A DNA stretch of 64,000 bases from Leuctra nigra (taxonomy: Eukaryota; Arthropoda; Insecta; Plecoptera; Leuctridae), in the NCBI GenBank assembly GCA_934045905.1, contig OW203768.1, positions 36,981,060 to 37,045,059 of the forward strand, given 5' to 3'. The position numbers and the translations under genes were made by a program. Of the stretch, positions 48,464 through 55,315 are shown piece by piece (the first letter of the stretch is position 1; the number at the start of each line of letters is the position of its first letter). Below the pieces are notes generated by a model. The model saw only the letters and a program-made list of their open reading frames with translations, did no database searches and was not told the DNA's origin.

Positions 48464-50297
48464 ACATGATAACCCTGTAAATTGCTTGTCTATTCCCACG
48501 TAGTATAAGCGCGTTCTATCGCAGGCCTCGCAACCTCGCCTTCGTCCATGGGGTTGAACCTGCTCTTCTAACACTATCCTCATAATACAGCAGAGTTTTT
48601 GCCATTGTCTCTATCTTTCTCAGTGGCTTTTTTACTGCAGTGTTTCTTCTTCTAAATTCCTCTTTGGAAATGTCCAACCCACTAACCACCCCTTCGATCG
48701 CATACACCAACCTCGGCTAAAACATGCACTAGATCTTCATACCTCTCAAATGAACAGTTGATCCCTGCATGATCCCATTCGCTTCCTCAATGAGTACTGA
48801 GCCTTCTGCTCCGTACCTTGAGGTCGTAAGAGGAGACAGTGTAGAGTGAGACGACTGTCACTTAGACTTGGCGGGATGGGGGCCTTGTCTTTTCAAAAAC
48901 AAAAAATATTATAAATTTTATTCTATACATTAAAACAGAAGGCCCGAAGTCTATTTTCTCGATTTAACTTTCACTCATTCATGCAATCAAGCTCTTCCAA
49001 TCATCATCTAGTATACAAATACAGAATATATGTTAGATGTCTATATTGTCCTTGAAAATAACTGCTAATATTTTAATTATATAAAGGCATACAAAAGCTA
49101 TCGTTTGTGATCTCACATCAGTAATATCGTTATACCAATTGGATTGGAAGAATATATGAAATTGACTGGCCTTCAATACTGCAATTGTAGGTATATAGAA
49201 TTGGTTTTTGGGATGGTCAGATAATAATGTTTGTGAGTCAGGAAAGTCAGGAACAAACCCACTATTGCACGCATTTCAAAACTGAGATCAAATCAAGCTA
49301 TATCGTTCTTTAAATTGTTTTAGATTTAAAATAATGTCCTTAGTACGTGTAGGAATCATCGGAGAATTTATAGGCTAGTGCATGAGGACTGCTAATAAAG
49401 AACCGGGTATAGCTCAATTGGCCAATCGTTTATATGAAACTAATCCCCTTTAATGTATCTATAAATATTTATTTTCAGGATGATGTCAGCTTACAAGAAG
49501 ATTAACAAATTTTCCGATTTGTACGTCCACTTTTGCAATAAGAGTTGGGTCTTCGACGAGAGCAACAGAGTGGAGATGTGGCGCAAGATGAGTGACAAGG
49601 ACAGAGATACATTCCCGTGTGACATGAGAACAGTTGACTGGGATCAGGCCGCCGAGGACTCTTGCGCAGGACTCAGGAAATATCTCATCAAGGAAACTCC
49701 GGAATCTCTTCCCGCGGCGAGGAGGAAGTTTAAAAGGTAGATTGTTCAAACTTTACTCCCCATAGACGATGATTCGTAACTGTAACAGAATTCGCAATTT
49801 TCCCTAATAAATTTATTTCTTTTTGAAAGATGGACAAAAATATTTAATCCAATTTGAAATAATCAACATTTTAAAGAACCCGGCATTTGAGCCCAATCAC
49901 AAGCATATTATATGATTACTTACCTACATAAAATCATATAGGCAATCTTGGTCATGAATGTAAGCAATACATTTTACGAAGTAAAAATTTATTAACATTT
50001 TAACTTCCTAATTTATCAATATTGAAACAACTTCATGCAATAATTTTGGTATGTTTACAGATTGTTCTGGCTGCATTACTCTGTAATCACGCTGTTCATC
50101 GTTTTCATCATTGTTGGTGAGTAAATGAATACCTCAAGTTTTAAATCAATTTTACTGAATATTATTGTACCTAAAGTAGATTCAATCTGCATGTTTGTAT
50201 GTAACACCAACTTTAATCAATTTCTTGAAATAGAACAAAATGTTTGGTCTGATAATGAGTTTGAATGGTTTCAGGTTTAATCTTCGCCCTGATTTAA
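25442..50297 (+). CDS. FAR: Fatty acyl-CoA reductase (alcohol-forming), last eight coding exons
   Basis: FARs reduce long-chain acyl-CoA to fatty alcohol with NADPH and in insects supply cuticular lipid, wax or pheromone precursors. Coding exons: 25442-25690, 31757-31902, 34544-34653, 35842-36034, 37213-37452, 49479-49736, 50061-50116, 50275-50297. All junctions are AG/GT and the phases agree, giving 424 residues plus TAA. Numbered from the first visible residue: Rossmann segment with VFHLAATVRFDE (about 48-59), HVSTA (87-91), active-site Y141-TFT-K145, EPVPGWCDNLNGPMG (about 175-189), FAR_C domain about 255-400, and a terminal membrane helix. Insect FARs are usually around 500 residues, so roughly the first 80-100, including the GxxGxxG NADPH loop, are not in view. 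Which paralogue this is cannot be told from the sequence alone. Confidence 0.95.
25691..25900. other. FAR intron start with a possible decayed foldback arm
   Basis: TTTCGTGTAAAATCCGCAGC and CATGTCTCCTTCAGACTT, then CAGCACTGAAAA and GCAAGTCAACAC, follow the same order as the CACTCCGTGT foldback arms (CAGCCAAGTCT, CACTGAAA, GCCAAGTCAA). It is diverged, and only one arm is seen. Confidence 0.35.
26822..26996. mobile_element. Hairpin MITE of about 175 bp in FAR intron
   Basis: Arms of about 52 bp including CCTTACCTAATATCGCCAAA and AGTAGCACCGTGTTACTGTA are complementary with a one- or two-base difference, separated by about 63 bp. No coding capacity. Confidence 0.85.
27000..27918. other. Intronic stretch without recognised features
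   Basis: No exon, domain or clear transposon end is seen. A small frame at 27233-27475 has no recognisable similarity. Confidence 0.4.
27919..31361. mobile_element. 3.4-kb element with about 540-bp inverted arms in FAR intron
   Basis: Arms 27919-28460 and 30830-31361 face each other. Shared blocks include TGGACTATGGGCC/TAGTCCAGTATCAAAACG, GGAGCTTTTAGTTAGATATG, TGGGTCCTAGAGTGTCTAA, GGAAGAAAACATC-like sequence, CTTATTAATTGTCAAGTGTT and GGCTCCGCCTATAG. Identity is roughly 80-85 percent. The 2.4-kb centre has no transposase; it holds a C-run near 29716-29733 and a sequence block at 29165-29300 related to 31965-32075. It looks like an old non-autonomous DNA transposon or an inverted segmental duplication. 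Confidence 0.6.
29165..29300. repeat. Uninterrupted relative of the THAP-element target
   Basis: Sequence with GGAATCGAAA, GTAAAATATTTTAATTTATC, AATGATAAAGTAACTGAATC and then CATTGTGCAGTGGCTCA. The same order is found at 31980-32072 and resumes at 33170, with 1.1 kb inserted between. Confidence 0.6.
31381..31560. repeat. Dispersed repeat, direct partner of 15260-15425
   Basis: Same blocks as the partner, including GGCAAGTTTGATTTAACCCG and GACGTCACACGCCCA. It ends about 200 bp before FAR exon B. Confidence 0.6.
31757..31902 (+). CDS. FAR: FAR exon B: HVSTA segment
   Basis: Acceptor TTTCTTTCTGTTCTAG, donor GG|GTACAT (non-optimal). It encodes ALIHVSTAFTNTLCQYIREE through DENKMDDITEG, matching the FVHVSTAY block of FARs that carries the catalytic serine or threonine of extended SDR enzymes. 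It ends in phase 2, which the first base of the next exon completes. Confidence 0.93.
32073..33169. mobile_element. Foldback DNA transposon carrying THAP-domain sequence
   Basis: Ends are AGACAACATTTTAAA and the complement ending AATGTTGTCT, each flanked by AT (32071-72 and 33170-71). Arms of about 330 bp are inverted copies and both contain the start of a THAP zinc finger. The flanks join to match the uninterrupted sequence at 29165-29300, so the boundaries are well supported. THAP domains are known in P, Kolobok and ISL2EU-type transposases; a 2-bp AT duplication would suit the ISL2EU group as I recall it. No full transposase is present. Confidence 0.75.
32695..33000 (-). pseudogene. THAP-type (C2CH) zinc-finger remnant
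   Basis: On the minus strand the order is CCVPLSKNNTKFSREVSFQY, then after a frameshift DVDLKKE, RRIGSQGKCSKWSPIKNHRI and CGAHFNKSGYKKYEEKLPCF. This reproduces the THAP pattern: Cys-Val-Pro near the start, Phe-x-x-Phe, the lysine- and tryptophan-bearing middle, and Cys-x2-His-Phe at the end. One zinc ligand reads Ser (PLS) here, whereas the opposite arm (32330-32420, plus strand) keeps Cys (CCVPLCKNN). Frameshifts make both copies non-functional. THAP domains bind DNA in P-element-like transposases and derived host proteins. Confidence 0.65.
33200..34067. other. Intronic stretch without recognised features
   Basis: No exon or transposon boundary recognised. Sequence is AT-rich with no long frame. 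Confidence 0.4.
34068..34438 (+). mobile_element. LINE 3' fragment (ORF2 C-terminus and tail)
   Basis: The frame from about 34085 reads KLYNKLPEHIKNVTDIDRCK, then YLLKTFLVHKAYYSIDEYIN and a stop, a pattern typical of the very end of LINE ORF2 proteins. It is followed by a 3' UTR and ends in (ACTT)n before 34438. It sits about 100 bp upstream of FAR exon C. Confidence 0.6.
34544..34653 (+). CDS. FAR: FAR exon C: active-site YxxxK
   Basis: Acceptor ATATTTGTTTCAG, donor ATTG|GTAAGTG. It encodes LLGKWPNSYTFTKALADDVI and DMPIGIFKPAI. Tyr and Lys of the SDR catalytic motif are both present. Confidence 0.96.
34654..35841. other. FAR intron with unclassified repeat-like block
   Basis: Bases 34985-35190 are GC-richer (GGCTTAACGTCCCATCCGAA, GGACGGTGAAACGCCCGTC) and look like part of a dispersed repeat, but I cannot name it. 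The rest is AT-rich intron. Confidence 0.4.
35842..36034 (+). CDS. FAR: FAR exon D: EPVPGW/NGP segment
   Basis: Acceptor CATCTTCCCCACAG, donor AATAG|GTGCGT. It encodes VICTAKEPVPGWCDNLNGPM, GMLVGCQAGVLRT and the VFCDLAINGIIAAAWD strand typical of the end of the FAR Rossmann domain. Confidence 0.96.
36464..36888. mobile_element. hAT-like MITE with 8-bp target duplication
   Basis: Ends CAGGCGCGTACGAA and TTCCTACGCGCCTA are inverted, and GAACTCAT is duplicated at 36456-36463 and 36889-36896, the 8-bp duplication expected for hAT. The inside is marked by G-runs and C-runs (36489-36504, 36841-36853) and three CCCGCAGGGCG-type motifs. It lies in a FAR intron. Confidence 0.85.
37213..37452 (+). CDS. 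FAR: FAR exon E: end of Rossmann domain and start of FAR_C
   Basis: Acceptor TCTTTACTGCTACAG, donor CCACA|GTAAGA. It encodes TKGVCVYNYANSHRNSITWG, then a hydrophobic stretch (YWFLAQIYRFFLHTVPGVLM) where FAR_C begins, ending YLTGSNP. Confidence 0.95.
38127..39683 (+). CDS. LINE ORF1, gag-like zinc-knuckle protein (intact frame)
   Basis: About 518 codons from ATG 38127, an RNA-binding ORF1 of a Jockey-clade LINE. The N-terminus is acidic/serine-rich (DDLHPTDNSDSDSFDE) with Gln-rich VAQQVTQQVIQQVT. A central region resembles PRE_C2HC (KVVIRDLDPLSNTDDIKAEL). Three zinc knuckles follow: CHKCQRFGHVSGCC, CVKCGGSHLTRDC and CANCSETHTANYRGC. The C-terminus is Pro/Asn/Gln-rich. Unlike ORF2 of the same element the frame is open throughout. 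It is a transposon protein, not a host gene. Confidence 0.85.
   Translation: MEKQELMDTESSSKRKLRDIPMQPKDISHLIDDLHPTDNSDSDSFDESISRVAKVNKTDLPPTKPVAQQVTQQVIQQVTAPVHPQGAKDISKNKSQPITAIFPENTRYATFARRLAGQLKYPPLLSRRGSEGGATRCSIATQSVDDYRTTISFLEKEKIEFFVFSKDHEKTQKVVIRDLDPLSNTDDIKAELVTLGYAPTRVSQLRQMRTKAPLPLFLVELLDKDNTPEIYELREMLYQKVKVEVYRGINGPRQCHKCQRFGHVSGCCSANARCVKCGGSHLTRDCVKSSESEGKCANCSETHTANYRGCRIFKAVTKAFKHRQQNSREYHADVAAAPSRYIPAPPPNFNAWTQQHYINPSNNVTSPNINVASPNTSQQSNPPRTSSQPQHARYWTPLALRANQTANKKQQSVTKHQPREGDKTTSDTRQTAKLSSFTPGSSGGTMEEPWDDRGTNMTNTKHSSNPDFPGLIQKGMALLKSRLSAKSNTDIIALQRPILLFITEILELLASDFQRLNF
39685..40441 (+). pseudogene. LINE ORF2 5' part: endonuclease (frameshifted)
   Basis: Opens with RILHWNSNGILQSKLEFENL and DIALINESFLKP in one frame, continues in another (RINSPKGGTAIVIRSSIKHH), then in a third with the catalytic-type VGDLNSKHMAWHSR and SDHLPVLIEI. 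The coding sequence stops at the target duplication of the hAT MITE and resumes at 46436. Confidence 0.8.
40434..41044. mobile_element. hAT-like MITE (595 bp) with AATGAGGT target duplication
   Basis: The element itself is 40442-41036. Terminal inverted repeats TAGGGTTGCCAAC and GTTGGCAACCCTA are perfect, and AATGAGGT flanks both sides. Subterminal TTCCGGAC-type motifs repeat near the right end. It has no transposase. It inserted into LINE ORF2 before the LTR element arrived. Confidence 0.93.
41045..41445 (+). repeat. 5' LTR
   Basis: Starts TGTAACATGTAAACTGAGGG and ends CAAACGTTATA. It does not end in the canonical CA. GC-rich in the first 150 bases, with the self-complementary GGGCGGCCGCCC and GGTTGACCGG near the start. 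Confidence 0.95.
41448..41465 (+). promoter_or_regulatory. Primer-binding site, lysine-tRNA-like
   Basis: TGGCGCCCGACGTGGGAC begins two bases after the LTR. TGGCGCCC plus ACGTGGG is the pattern complementary to the 3' end of tRNA-Lys used by several retroelements; identification of the tRNA is from memory of the family. Confidence 0.8.
41479..42786 (+). CDS. gag: Gag polyprotein of the Gypsy element
   Basis: 435 codons from ATG at 41479 (MDYTRLTRDEIEYEL), the first ATG after the primer site. The N-terminal half is charged and helical with a predicted coiled character (ELETCKMKIADLNTAITNY). The centre matches the retrotransposon gag domain: DLFDGSALVWYRSIRRQLGS, then EEFLSPDYDEELLDEIKKRT and IGIYVAFMRNYMARL. 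A zinc knuckle CWNCQGTDHTYRDC is followed by a second Cys cluster CYGCGAANVLKPNCIPC. Gag packages element RNA into particles. The end of the frame contains the slippery heptamer for entry into pol. Confidence 0.92.
   Translation: MDYTRLTRDEIEYELKIRGLGEGLTTVAEMKTVLAQALKTEKEGKSTCPQETTLDPEEELETCKMKIADLNTAITNYSGSSKADSEYKRIETRLGHILRRLGRVSALIADVCTRRTELIQEAAKCGDKLKEKLLSDPLAILAANKTLSDALAKLATGETSARKKYVPARDWGVTFTGDGRGLSVSAFLERIEELCESRLRSKEDLLVEAMDLFDGSALVWYRSIRRQLGSWEDLTQKLREEFLSPDYDEELLDEIKKRTQGPEETIGIYVAFMRNYMARLQTPLAESVQLSIIRKNLDPFYVDRLSLQQIESVADLLSLGRKLEYSRQRVRKFQHPVQQKDSIEPDLAYHGRRRLPDRPGPNVGAVQEENLADVSTATSRGSRGPCWNCQGTDHTYRDCLAKRSVFCYGCGAANVLKPNCIPCRERAGKAAAGRV
42759..42765 (+). promoter_or_regulatory. 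-1 ribosomal frameshift heptamer GGGAAAA
   Basis: In the gag frame the bases are grouped G GGA AAA, the X XXY YYZ pattern. The pol frame lies at -1 and is open from here past the gag stop (42784-42786) to 45998. The following 20 bases are GC-rich (GCAGCAGCGGGTCGAGTG), but I did not identify a clear stem or pseudoknot. Confidence 0.7.
42766..45998 (+). CDS. pol: Pol polyprotein (protease, RT, RNase H, integrase)
   Basis: Open from the frameshift site to TAA at 45996-45998, 1048 residues if counted from the GTG at 42852. Numbering from there: aspartic protease DSGA at 40-43; RT with the family motif LDLKTAYWQVPL and active site YLDD at about 346-349; RNase H with TDASEVGLGAVIS near 500 and TDHHSLIWL; integrase zinc finger H-x-H/C-x2-C from about 693 (HDQPTAGH to CKVC); catalytic Asp at about 763, Asp at about 823 (CDNGTQY) and Glu at about 858, the D-D-35-E spacing; and a GPY/F-like C-terminal module (RRPLQFQPGDVVWRKTF). 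All catalytic residues are present with no stop or shift, so it may be active. It makes no envelope protein. Confidence 0.95.
46009..46028 (+). promoter_or_regulatory. Polypurine tract
   Basis: TAAAAGAGGAAAAGGTGGAG, almost pure purine, ends two bases before the 3' LTR. It is the expected primer site for plus-strand synthesis. Confidence 0.85.
46031..46431 (+). repeat. 3' LTR
   Basis: 401 bp, no difference from the 5' LTR found by reading both. It is followed by AGGT and then directly by LINE ORF2 sequence, producing a chimeric open frame that is an artefact. Confidence 0.95.
46436..48240 (+). pseudogene. LINE ORF2 3' part: reverse transcriptase (stops)
   Basis: Continuation of the same ORF2 in the same frame across the removed insertions (TNEV then DCFSCFEIKN). 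RT motifs: KKAPGPDNIPNIVLKNLP, HRPISLLSSLSKIVEKVI, DVEKAFDKVWHQGL, GVPQGSILGPTLFN, YADDVVMYY. After the thumb come RYLGVHLDTKLTYSRHL and SLIRPIMTFAPAVWGGAA, typical of Jockey. In-frame stops interrupt it at three places. Confidence 0.85.
48434..48461 (+). other. Poly-A tail of the LINE
   Basis: 28 uninterrupted A, after an A-rich 3' UTR. It marks the 3' end of the split LINE. Confidence 0.9.
48462..49478. other. Remaining FAR intron
   Basis: 48500-48900 contains a minus-strand open stretch (KKPLRKIETMAKTLLYYEDS) of unknown origin, GC-richer than its surroundings and probably transposon debris. 48900-49478 is AT-rich with nothing recognised. Confidence 0.4.
49479..49736 (+). CDS. FAR: FAR exon F: FAR_C domain core
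   Basis: Acceptor TTATTTTCAG, donor AAAAG|GTAGAT. It encodes MMSAYKKINKFSDLYVHFCN and the FAR_C pattern W-FDESN, MWRKMSDKDRDTFPCDM, VDWDQAAEDSCAGLRKYLIK. The intron before it is about 12 kb because the LINE/hAT/LTR nest sits in it. Confidence 0.96.
50061..50116 (+). CDS. FAR: FAR exon G: C-terminal membrane segment
   Basis: Acceptor GGTATGTTTACAG, donor TTG|GTGAGT. It encodes RLFWLHYSVITLFIVFIIV, a hydrophobic helix matching the terminal membrane segment of insect FARs. Confidence 0.9.
50275..50297 (+). CDS. FAR: FAR exon H: last residues and stop
   Basis: Acceptor GAATGGTTTCAG. It encodes GLIFALI followed by TAA. It extends the hydrophobic tail of the previous exon. The short size makes it less certain than the others, but phase and sequence both fit. 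Confidence 0.85.
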
Positions 50298-50380
50298 CTG
50301 CGGCATCTTCCAACAAATAGACTTGTCAATACTGAAGTTTACAGGCAGCTTCCCAGAGCAGCATTTTATTGTAAAAGCAT

Positions 50381-50386
50381 AATAAA
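50381..50386 (+). terminator. Polyadenylation signal AATAAA of the FAR gene
   Basis: First canonical AATAAA downstream of the stop, 84 bases into the 3' UTR. Cleavage would be expected near 50400. Confidence 0.6.
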
Positions 50387-50544
50387 CTTAACAGAACTAA
50401 ACATACCTGCCTTCATACAAAGCGTTATTGCATTAATTTTGTCAAGTTATTTTATATTATTATTGTTATAATAATAATAATAATGATAGTTTAATTTGAT
50501 AATATCTAGCTATATTTTAAAATCAACTACCTACCTATACCTAT

Positions 50545-51380
50545 AGAAACTAGGAAAACGCTCAGTGTAACGCGTTGATGAGCGAGCACAGGTACGTGCA
50601 AATTCTCGAACCGGAAATGCGTACACAACGCACAGAAAACATATACATCCATATTGAATTGAAATATGATCCACTCCTTCAACATAAAAGTATGCTTTTC
50701 ATCGAAACTTGAAAATAGCATCTAAGCACTCTGGTACATAAAGCAAATCAGATTCAATTCAACTGGCACTGGAAAACATTCATTTCGATATTTCATATCT
50801 GACAGCTATTAAAAATGTCAATAAGTTCATACGTTCCTAACTGATTGGGATGAAAATTTGTAAAATAATAGGTAATGTTTGTCCAACGACCATGCAAAAT
50901 ATGAGTTTGATCAGATTTATATCAGACCATAAAAAAGGTTGTGTGGCTACAACTACAAGCCATTATAAATTAAGCTTTACAAATGTCAGTAAAATGTTAT
51001 TACTCTTAAAGTTCATTTTAGATTTTACAGATTTGTCCAAAAATACTTAAAATGCTGGTACCAATCACAATGCAAATTTTGGTGATGATCGGTCAAACGA
51101 TTGCAGTTATATTGACACACAGAGTTTCTTTCATCCCCATTGCCAAGCACAGCATCAAGTACACACCAAGTTTCCGATGCAACCAATTAATCAATCATGC
51201 TGAAAATCATTTTGACCATAACGAGAATAGTAATATAAGTTTTGTGAAAAAAATGGCCTGATCCTTTACTTCGTTTGGCGGGAGACGCCAAATGCACAAA
51301 TAAACACACACACAAAAAAATAGAGATTCGAGCCATAAGTTTCAAGTGGAGACGCTCGCTACGCTCGCTCAATAAGAAGT
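50545..51380. repeat. Dispersed repeat, inverted relative of 16235-17815
   Basis: Begins CTAGGAAAACGCTCAGTGTA and CGCGTTGATGAGCGAGCAC, ends GAGACGCTCGCTACGCTCGC. This is the inverse order of the copy upstream of the FAR array. Internal blocks such as CAGTAAAATGTTATTACTCT-type sequence also match. No genes. Confidence 0.65.
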
Positions 51381-51448
51381 GACAGTGAGATGCAACACGT
51401 ATTATATGTTTTAGCCATGTTGTCGTTATAGTATAGGAGCAAATTTAA

Positions 51449-52064
51449 TTCCGCTCGATTGGAGTGCCGAAATTGATTTTTACCTGACGTACTTTCAATT
51501 TTTTTGGTGGCCATATTGGAAAATATGGCGGAAAACGAGCGGAAAACGTAAATTTTACAAGTTATTTAATTGTTGGTAGAGGAAAGGTTGAAAAATTATG
51601 AAATAATTCACTAAAACTAACTCAAATATGGAAACTTAATTTTTATTTATTTTTTTAATTAATTTTTAAACATTTTATTTTTTTTAAACGCATATTGTTC
51701 ACAATGAAATTGTCTACAAATTTTAATTCCATATATTTTTGTCTAAGTCCACGCGTGTCGTAATAAATTGAGAGCAAAAAAACACAAAAACGTGATTGGT
51801 CAATTCCAACAATGAAAAAATAAAATTCGTTCACGGCGTATTTTTTTTTTCAAGTCCCCATATTTGAGTTAGTTTTAGTGAATTATTTTATAATTTTTCA
51901 AACTTTCCTTTACCAACAATTAAATAATTTTTAAAATTTACGTTTTCCGCCATAATTTCCAAGATGGCTACCAACAAAATTTAAGGCACGTCAGGTAATA
52001 TTAAGAATGATGTTATTAATCGATAATTATGAAAAAAATCAATTTCGGCACTCCAATCGAGCGG
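51449..52064. mobile_element. Inverted-repeat MITE
   Basis: Arms 51449-51635 and 51860-52064. Ends TTCCGCTCGATTGGAGTGCC and its complement; inner parts share CACTAAAACTAACTCAAATA. One arm has a small insertion. No coding sequence. Confidence 0.75.
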
Positions 52065-52099
52065 AAAGCATTTTTCTACACTTGAACCTACACTATTAC

Positions 52100-53385
52100 A
52101 AATAAATTAAATTATACTTTTACCTAATTTCTAGTGTTGTTTTAAAATCAATTATTTTAAACAATTTACATAACAAATATTTTGTTAGCGTCTGATTAAT
52201 TTAATATTACTATTCCTTTATGTACACCTTCCATTATTTTACTATGAATACGTGATTTTCTTACTACATTTTTGATATTGAAATTATGCAGTAAATTTTC
52301 TATGTATTGTGTGTTCTATACTTCAAAGAAATGAAGCAAATGTGATTACATGTTTTTGTTTGCTGAAACAGAAAATAAAATGAATCGACAATGTCAATGA
52401 AATAACCTCATCTTAGAAAGAATGCGAACTTACACATTTCAAGACTTGCAGTGGTAAGCTGTAGAGGCTCGCATGTGTCCTGTTAACAATACAGAGTCCG
52501 TATATTTTTGTCTTGCTCGCTATCATTATCTATTCTTTTGTGATATCAACTCACAAATGTGTGATTTGTGAAATACTTTTTGACAATAAAACATTCTTCA
52601 AAACAGTACGAAGTATAAAATATAAACAAAACAAAATAGATTTTGAAATATAGATTTTGAAATATAGAATCTTGAGAAATATATATGTCGAAATATAGAA
52701 TAGATTTTGAAATAGATTTTGTAGGAAAATATTGTAGAATTAATTATTTAGCAAAGCGAATTCGCTATTAGGCACTTTTGACCATTTTCTCTGTTTTTTT
52801 TTTGTTTTTTTTTTGTATTTTTTTGTTTTTGAACGCTACAGGCCTCATTGGTTTTCCGATCGAGCTTAAATTGTGCTCACATATTAATTCATTCTAAATT
52901 AGAGGGATCCGTCATGTAAAACATGACCAATGCTCACAGCGGGGTAGATATGCATAATATATATGACACGAAGGATATATTTGGCAGCAAAGTGTGGTTT
53001 GTTAATACACACATGACATCATTGGCATAACAACGAATTTAAGCAATTAAATTATAACTATTATGGTTTTCCAAATGCCCACCAAGAATATTCGTATAAG
53101 TAAAAAGTTAACACAAATTATAATTTCAGAGGGTGCGCCGTTAATACACAGGTATAACGTTGATACCATAATCAGATGCACACTAGTTTACTTTAAATCA
53201 AAGAAAACGGTGTACCTATGTTAAAAAAGGTTATGCATATTATAATGTTTGTAAATTGTGTGCCAATTTAAAACTCGCCAGCCTTGTTGCAGTGTGTCGA
53301 CTTATTCTTCATTTGTGTGATACCTTAATTAAGTAATACATGGATGAATGAATACACAGTCTTCTAATACAATACATACTAGGAA
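52100..53385. other. AT-rich intergenic sequence
   Basis: No gene recognised. 52620-52740 has four runs of ATAGATTTTGAAATAT-type repeats, and 52793-52830 is a T-rich tract next to AGCGAATTCGCTATT. Confidence 0.4.
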
Positions 53386-53387
53386 AC

Positions 53388-53450
53388 GCTCTGTGTAACG
53401 AGTTGATGAGCGATCACGGATACGCGCAACACCTCAAACCAAAATTCTGT
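53388..53450. repeat. Diverged terminus of the CGCGTTGATGAGCGA repeat
   Basis: CTAGGAAACGCTCTGTGTAA followed by CGAGTTGATGAGCGATCACG. Same terminus as at 50550, with several changes. Confidence 0.6.
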
Positions 53451-53649
53451 CTATCGAAAATGTAATTAAAAGCCAATAATTCTTTAATTTCGTCAAAGAC
53501 TTGGGTAGGATTTCATTCTGTTCCTAGGTATAAGGGGGAAGTCTATTTTCTCGAGTTTGCGACATACGTTTGGAATGAGGTAATCAAGCTCTATACCTAG
53601 CATTTACCATTTGACTGATGTCAACAAAAATGTATAGTTATATTTGTCC

Positions 53650-53800
53650 CACTTCTTAACACCTACAAGCCGTATCACCTACGATTTTTTCTTCGTAATA
53701 CCTACGAATATTTCGCCTAAACGCCTACAATCTTACCCAATTTTAGTACCTGCACTGAGGGCTGTGCATACCGTCAAAATCTTCCTATCACCTACAGTTT
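53650..53800. repeat. Iterated AACACCTAC cluster (inverse partner at 56005-56225)
   Basis: CACCTAC/CGCCTAC/TACCTAC motifs recur every 15-30 bases. The cluster near 56100 has the complement GTAGGTGTT in blocks of about 60 bp (GTAGGTGTTAAGAAGGTCGA). The two clusters may be arms of one element but I could not fix its ends. Confidence 0.55.
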
Positions 53801-54034
53801 ATATTTGGGCGGAAACTTGATTTTCTTCTCAGCGCCTACGATTTATTTACTCAGGTATTGGCGATTAACAGCAAAGCTCAGTGACATCTGGTGGCGAAAC
53901 GCTGAACCCGCTAGGTGCGGATTGAAGAACCCAACATGGCTGCTATGCACGCTATTAGTCATTGACGCTGGCCACTGCTATCTATTTGATTTTTCTTAAA
54001 TATAATTATGGAAATAGTGTCAAAGCACGGATAT

Positions 54035-54175
54035 GCGTTAGGAACAAAGAGTACCGTTAGTAATAGATACTTTTCAGTGCCACAATGTAAAATAGAGCGG
54101 GAATAAATTCCTTTCATACATTTCCAAATGAACCATTAATGGGGGCAAATTTTGCGAAACCAGTGGAAATTTCAT
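54035..54175 (+). pseudogene. THAP-like zinc-finger fragment
   Basis: RYFSVPQCKIERE, then after a one-base shift NSFHTFPNEPLMGANFAKPV. This matches the first half of a THAP domain (Cys-x-Val-Pro-x-Cys and Phe-His-x-Phe-Pro), with Phe where the first Cys should be. No continuation to the final Cys-x2-His was found. Confidence 0.45.
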
Positions 54176-54179
54176 ACAA

Positions 54180-55125
54180 TCTTGATGGTTCGGTTGATTA
54201 AAACTTTTGTAGTTCTATAGTGAAATATAAAACCTTCTAATCTCTTCTTTAGCTTATGATTAATTAATTAATTGACACAAAAATCGAAATGAGAACAGAA
54301 CTTATGAATGAAAAGCGAATTTGTTACTCGGGTACAAAATCTATGTGAATTTGCCCCATTTCCTGTCTAGGTTTCCATCCATACATCATTACGCATTTAA
54401 ATTGCTGCCACTCTATAATAGGTTGCTGAAAATTTCCCACGTACTTCATGATTTTATATAATTAAATGTCCGAGGTATCCATATTAATTCGTAAATAAAA
54501 TAAAACACCCCAAAACTCGCCGAAAAAATCCCGCTGTTTGCGAGTTTACTCCGACAGAACTACAAATGATAAGGAGCTGAAATTTGTACACGTTATAGGA
54601 CACATATGATAATTTATTGCATGCGATTTGTAGAAATATTTGAGTTGTGAGAAAAAAGTTACATACATTTGAATTGAGCCTTTGATCAACAGTTTATACC
54701 TAGCGTTCGAAAAGCACACGTTAGAGATTAAACAATTTGGTAGCTTCTTATAAAGAATCAGCTCTGTTTTGCAAAGAAGTTTCCATTGTTGTCATAATTT
54801 GCCATTAAAGGTGTCTCCATTTAGTATAAAGTATCTTATTGATAATTGTGGTTTCAAGAATAGAAATTGAGAGGGAAGAAAATAATTGTGTATGTGTTTT
54901 CAGCGAAGATTTAGACAATGTAGGTATTTAAACTCCCGTTAATGTCAGTGGACGAACGTTAAATACATTCTCACACATAACTCAATAAACCAAGGATAAA
55001 TTCACATAGATGTACCTATTAAAAGTTATTTTATGTTCATTTATGAATTCATAAGTAAACATAAAATCACCTACTTCCTACAAAGTAACTGCAAACAAAT
55101 CCTTCAAACACATAATTTTGTATGG
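54180..55125. other. AT-rich intergenic sequence
   Basis: No coding frame or repeat boundary recognised. Confidence 0.4.
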
Positions 55126-55129
55126 TTTA

Positions 55130-55315
55130 TTCTGTTTTTTCAAAAACAACTTCGGTAATTTTTCCCATTTTTCCCATTCAATAAATATGTTTGAAACTTA
55201 CATATATTATATGCCAGTATGTTTTCTAAAATATGTTCAAGTTTCAAACCCCTATCTTTAATAGTGTTGATGTAGTGACCTCTCAAACAAGGGGATGTTT
55301 TGCGCCACCCGGTAT
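55130..55315. mobile_element. Single end of a CCGGGTG foldback element
   Basis: Ends GGCGCCACCCGG-like (TGCGCCACCCGGTATA) and shares TATGTTTTCTAAAATATGTT, CCCCTATCTTTAATAGTG and ACCTCTCAAACA with the right arm at 1640-1776. The left arm is absent. Confidence 0.55.
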
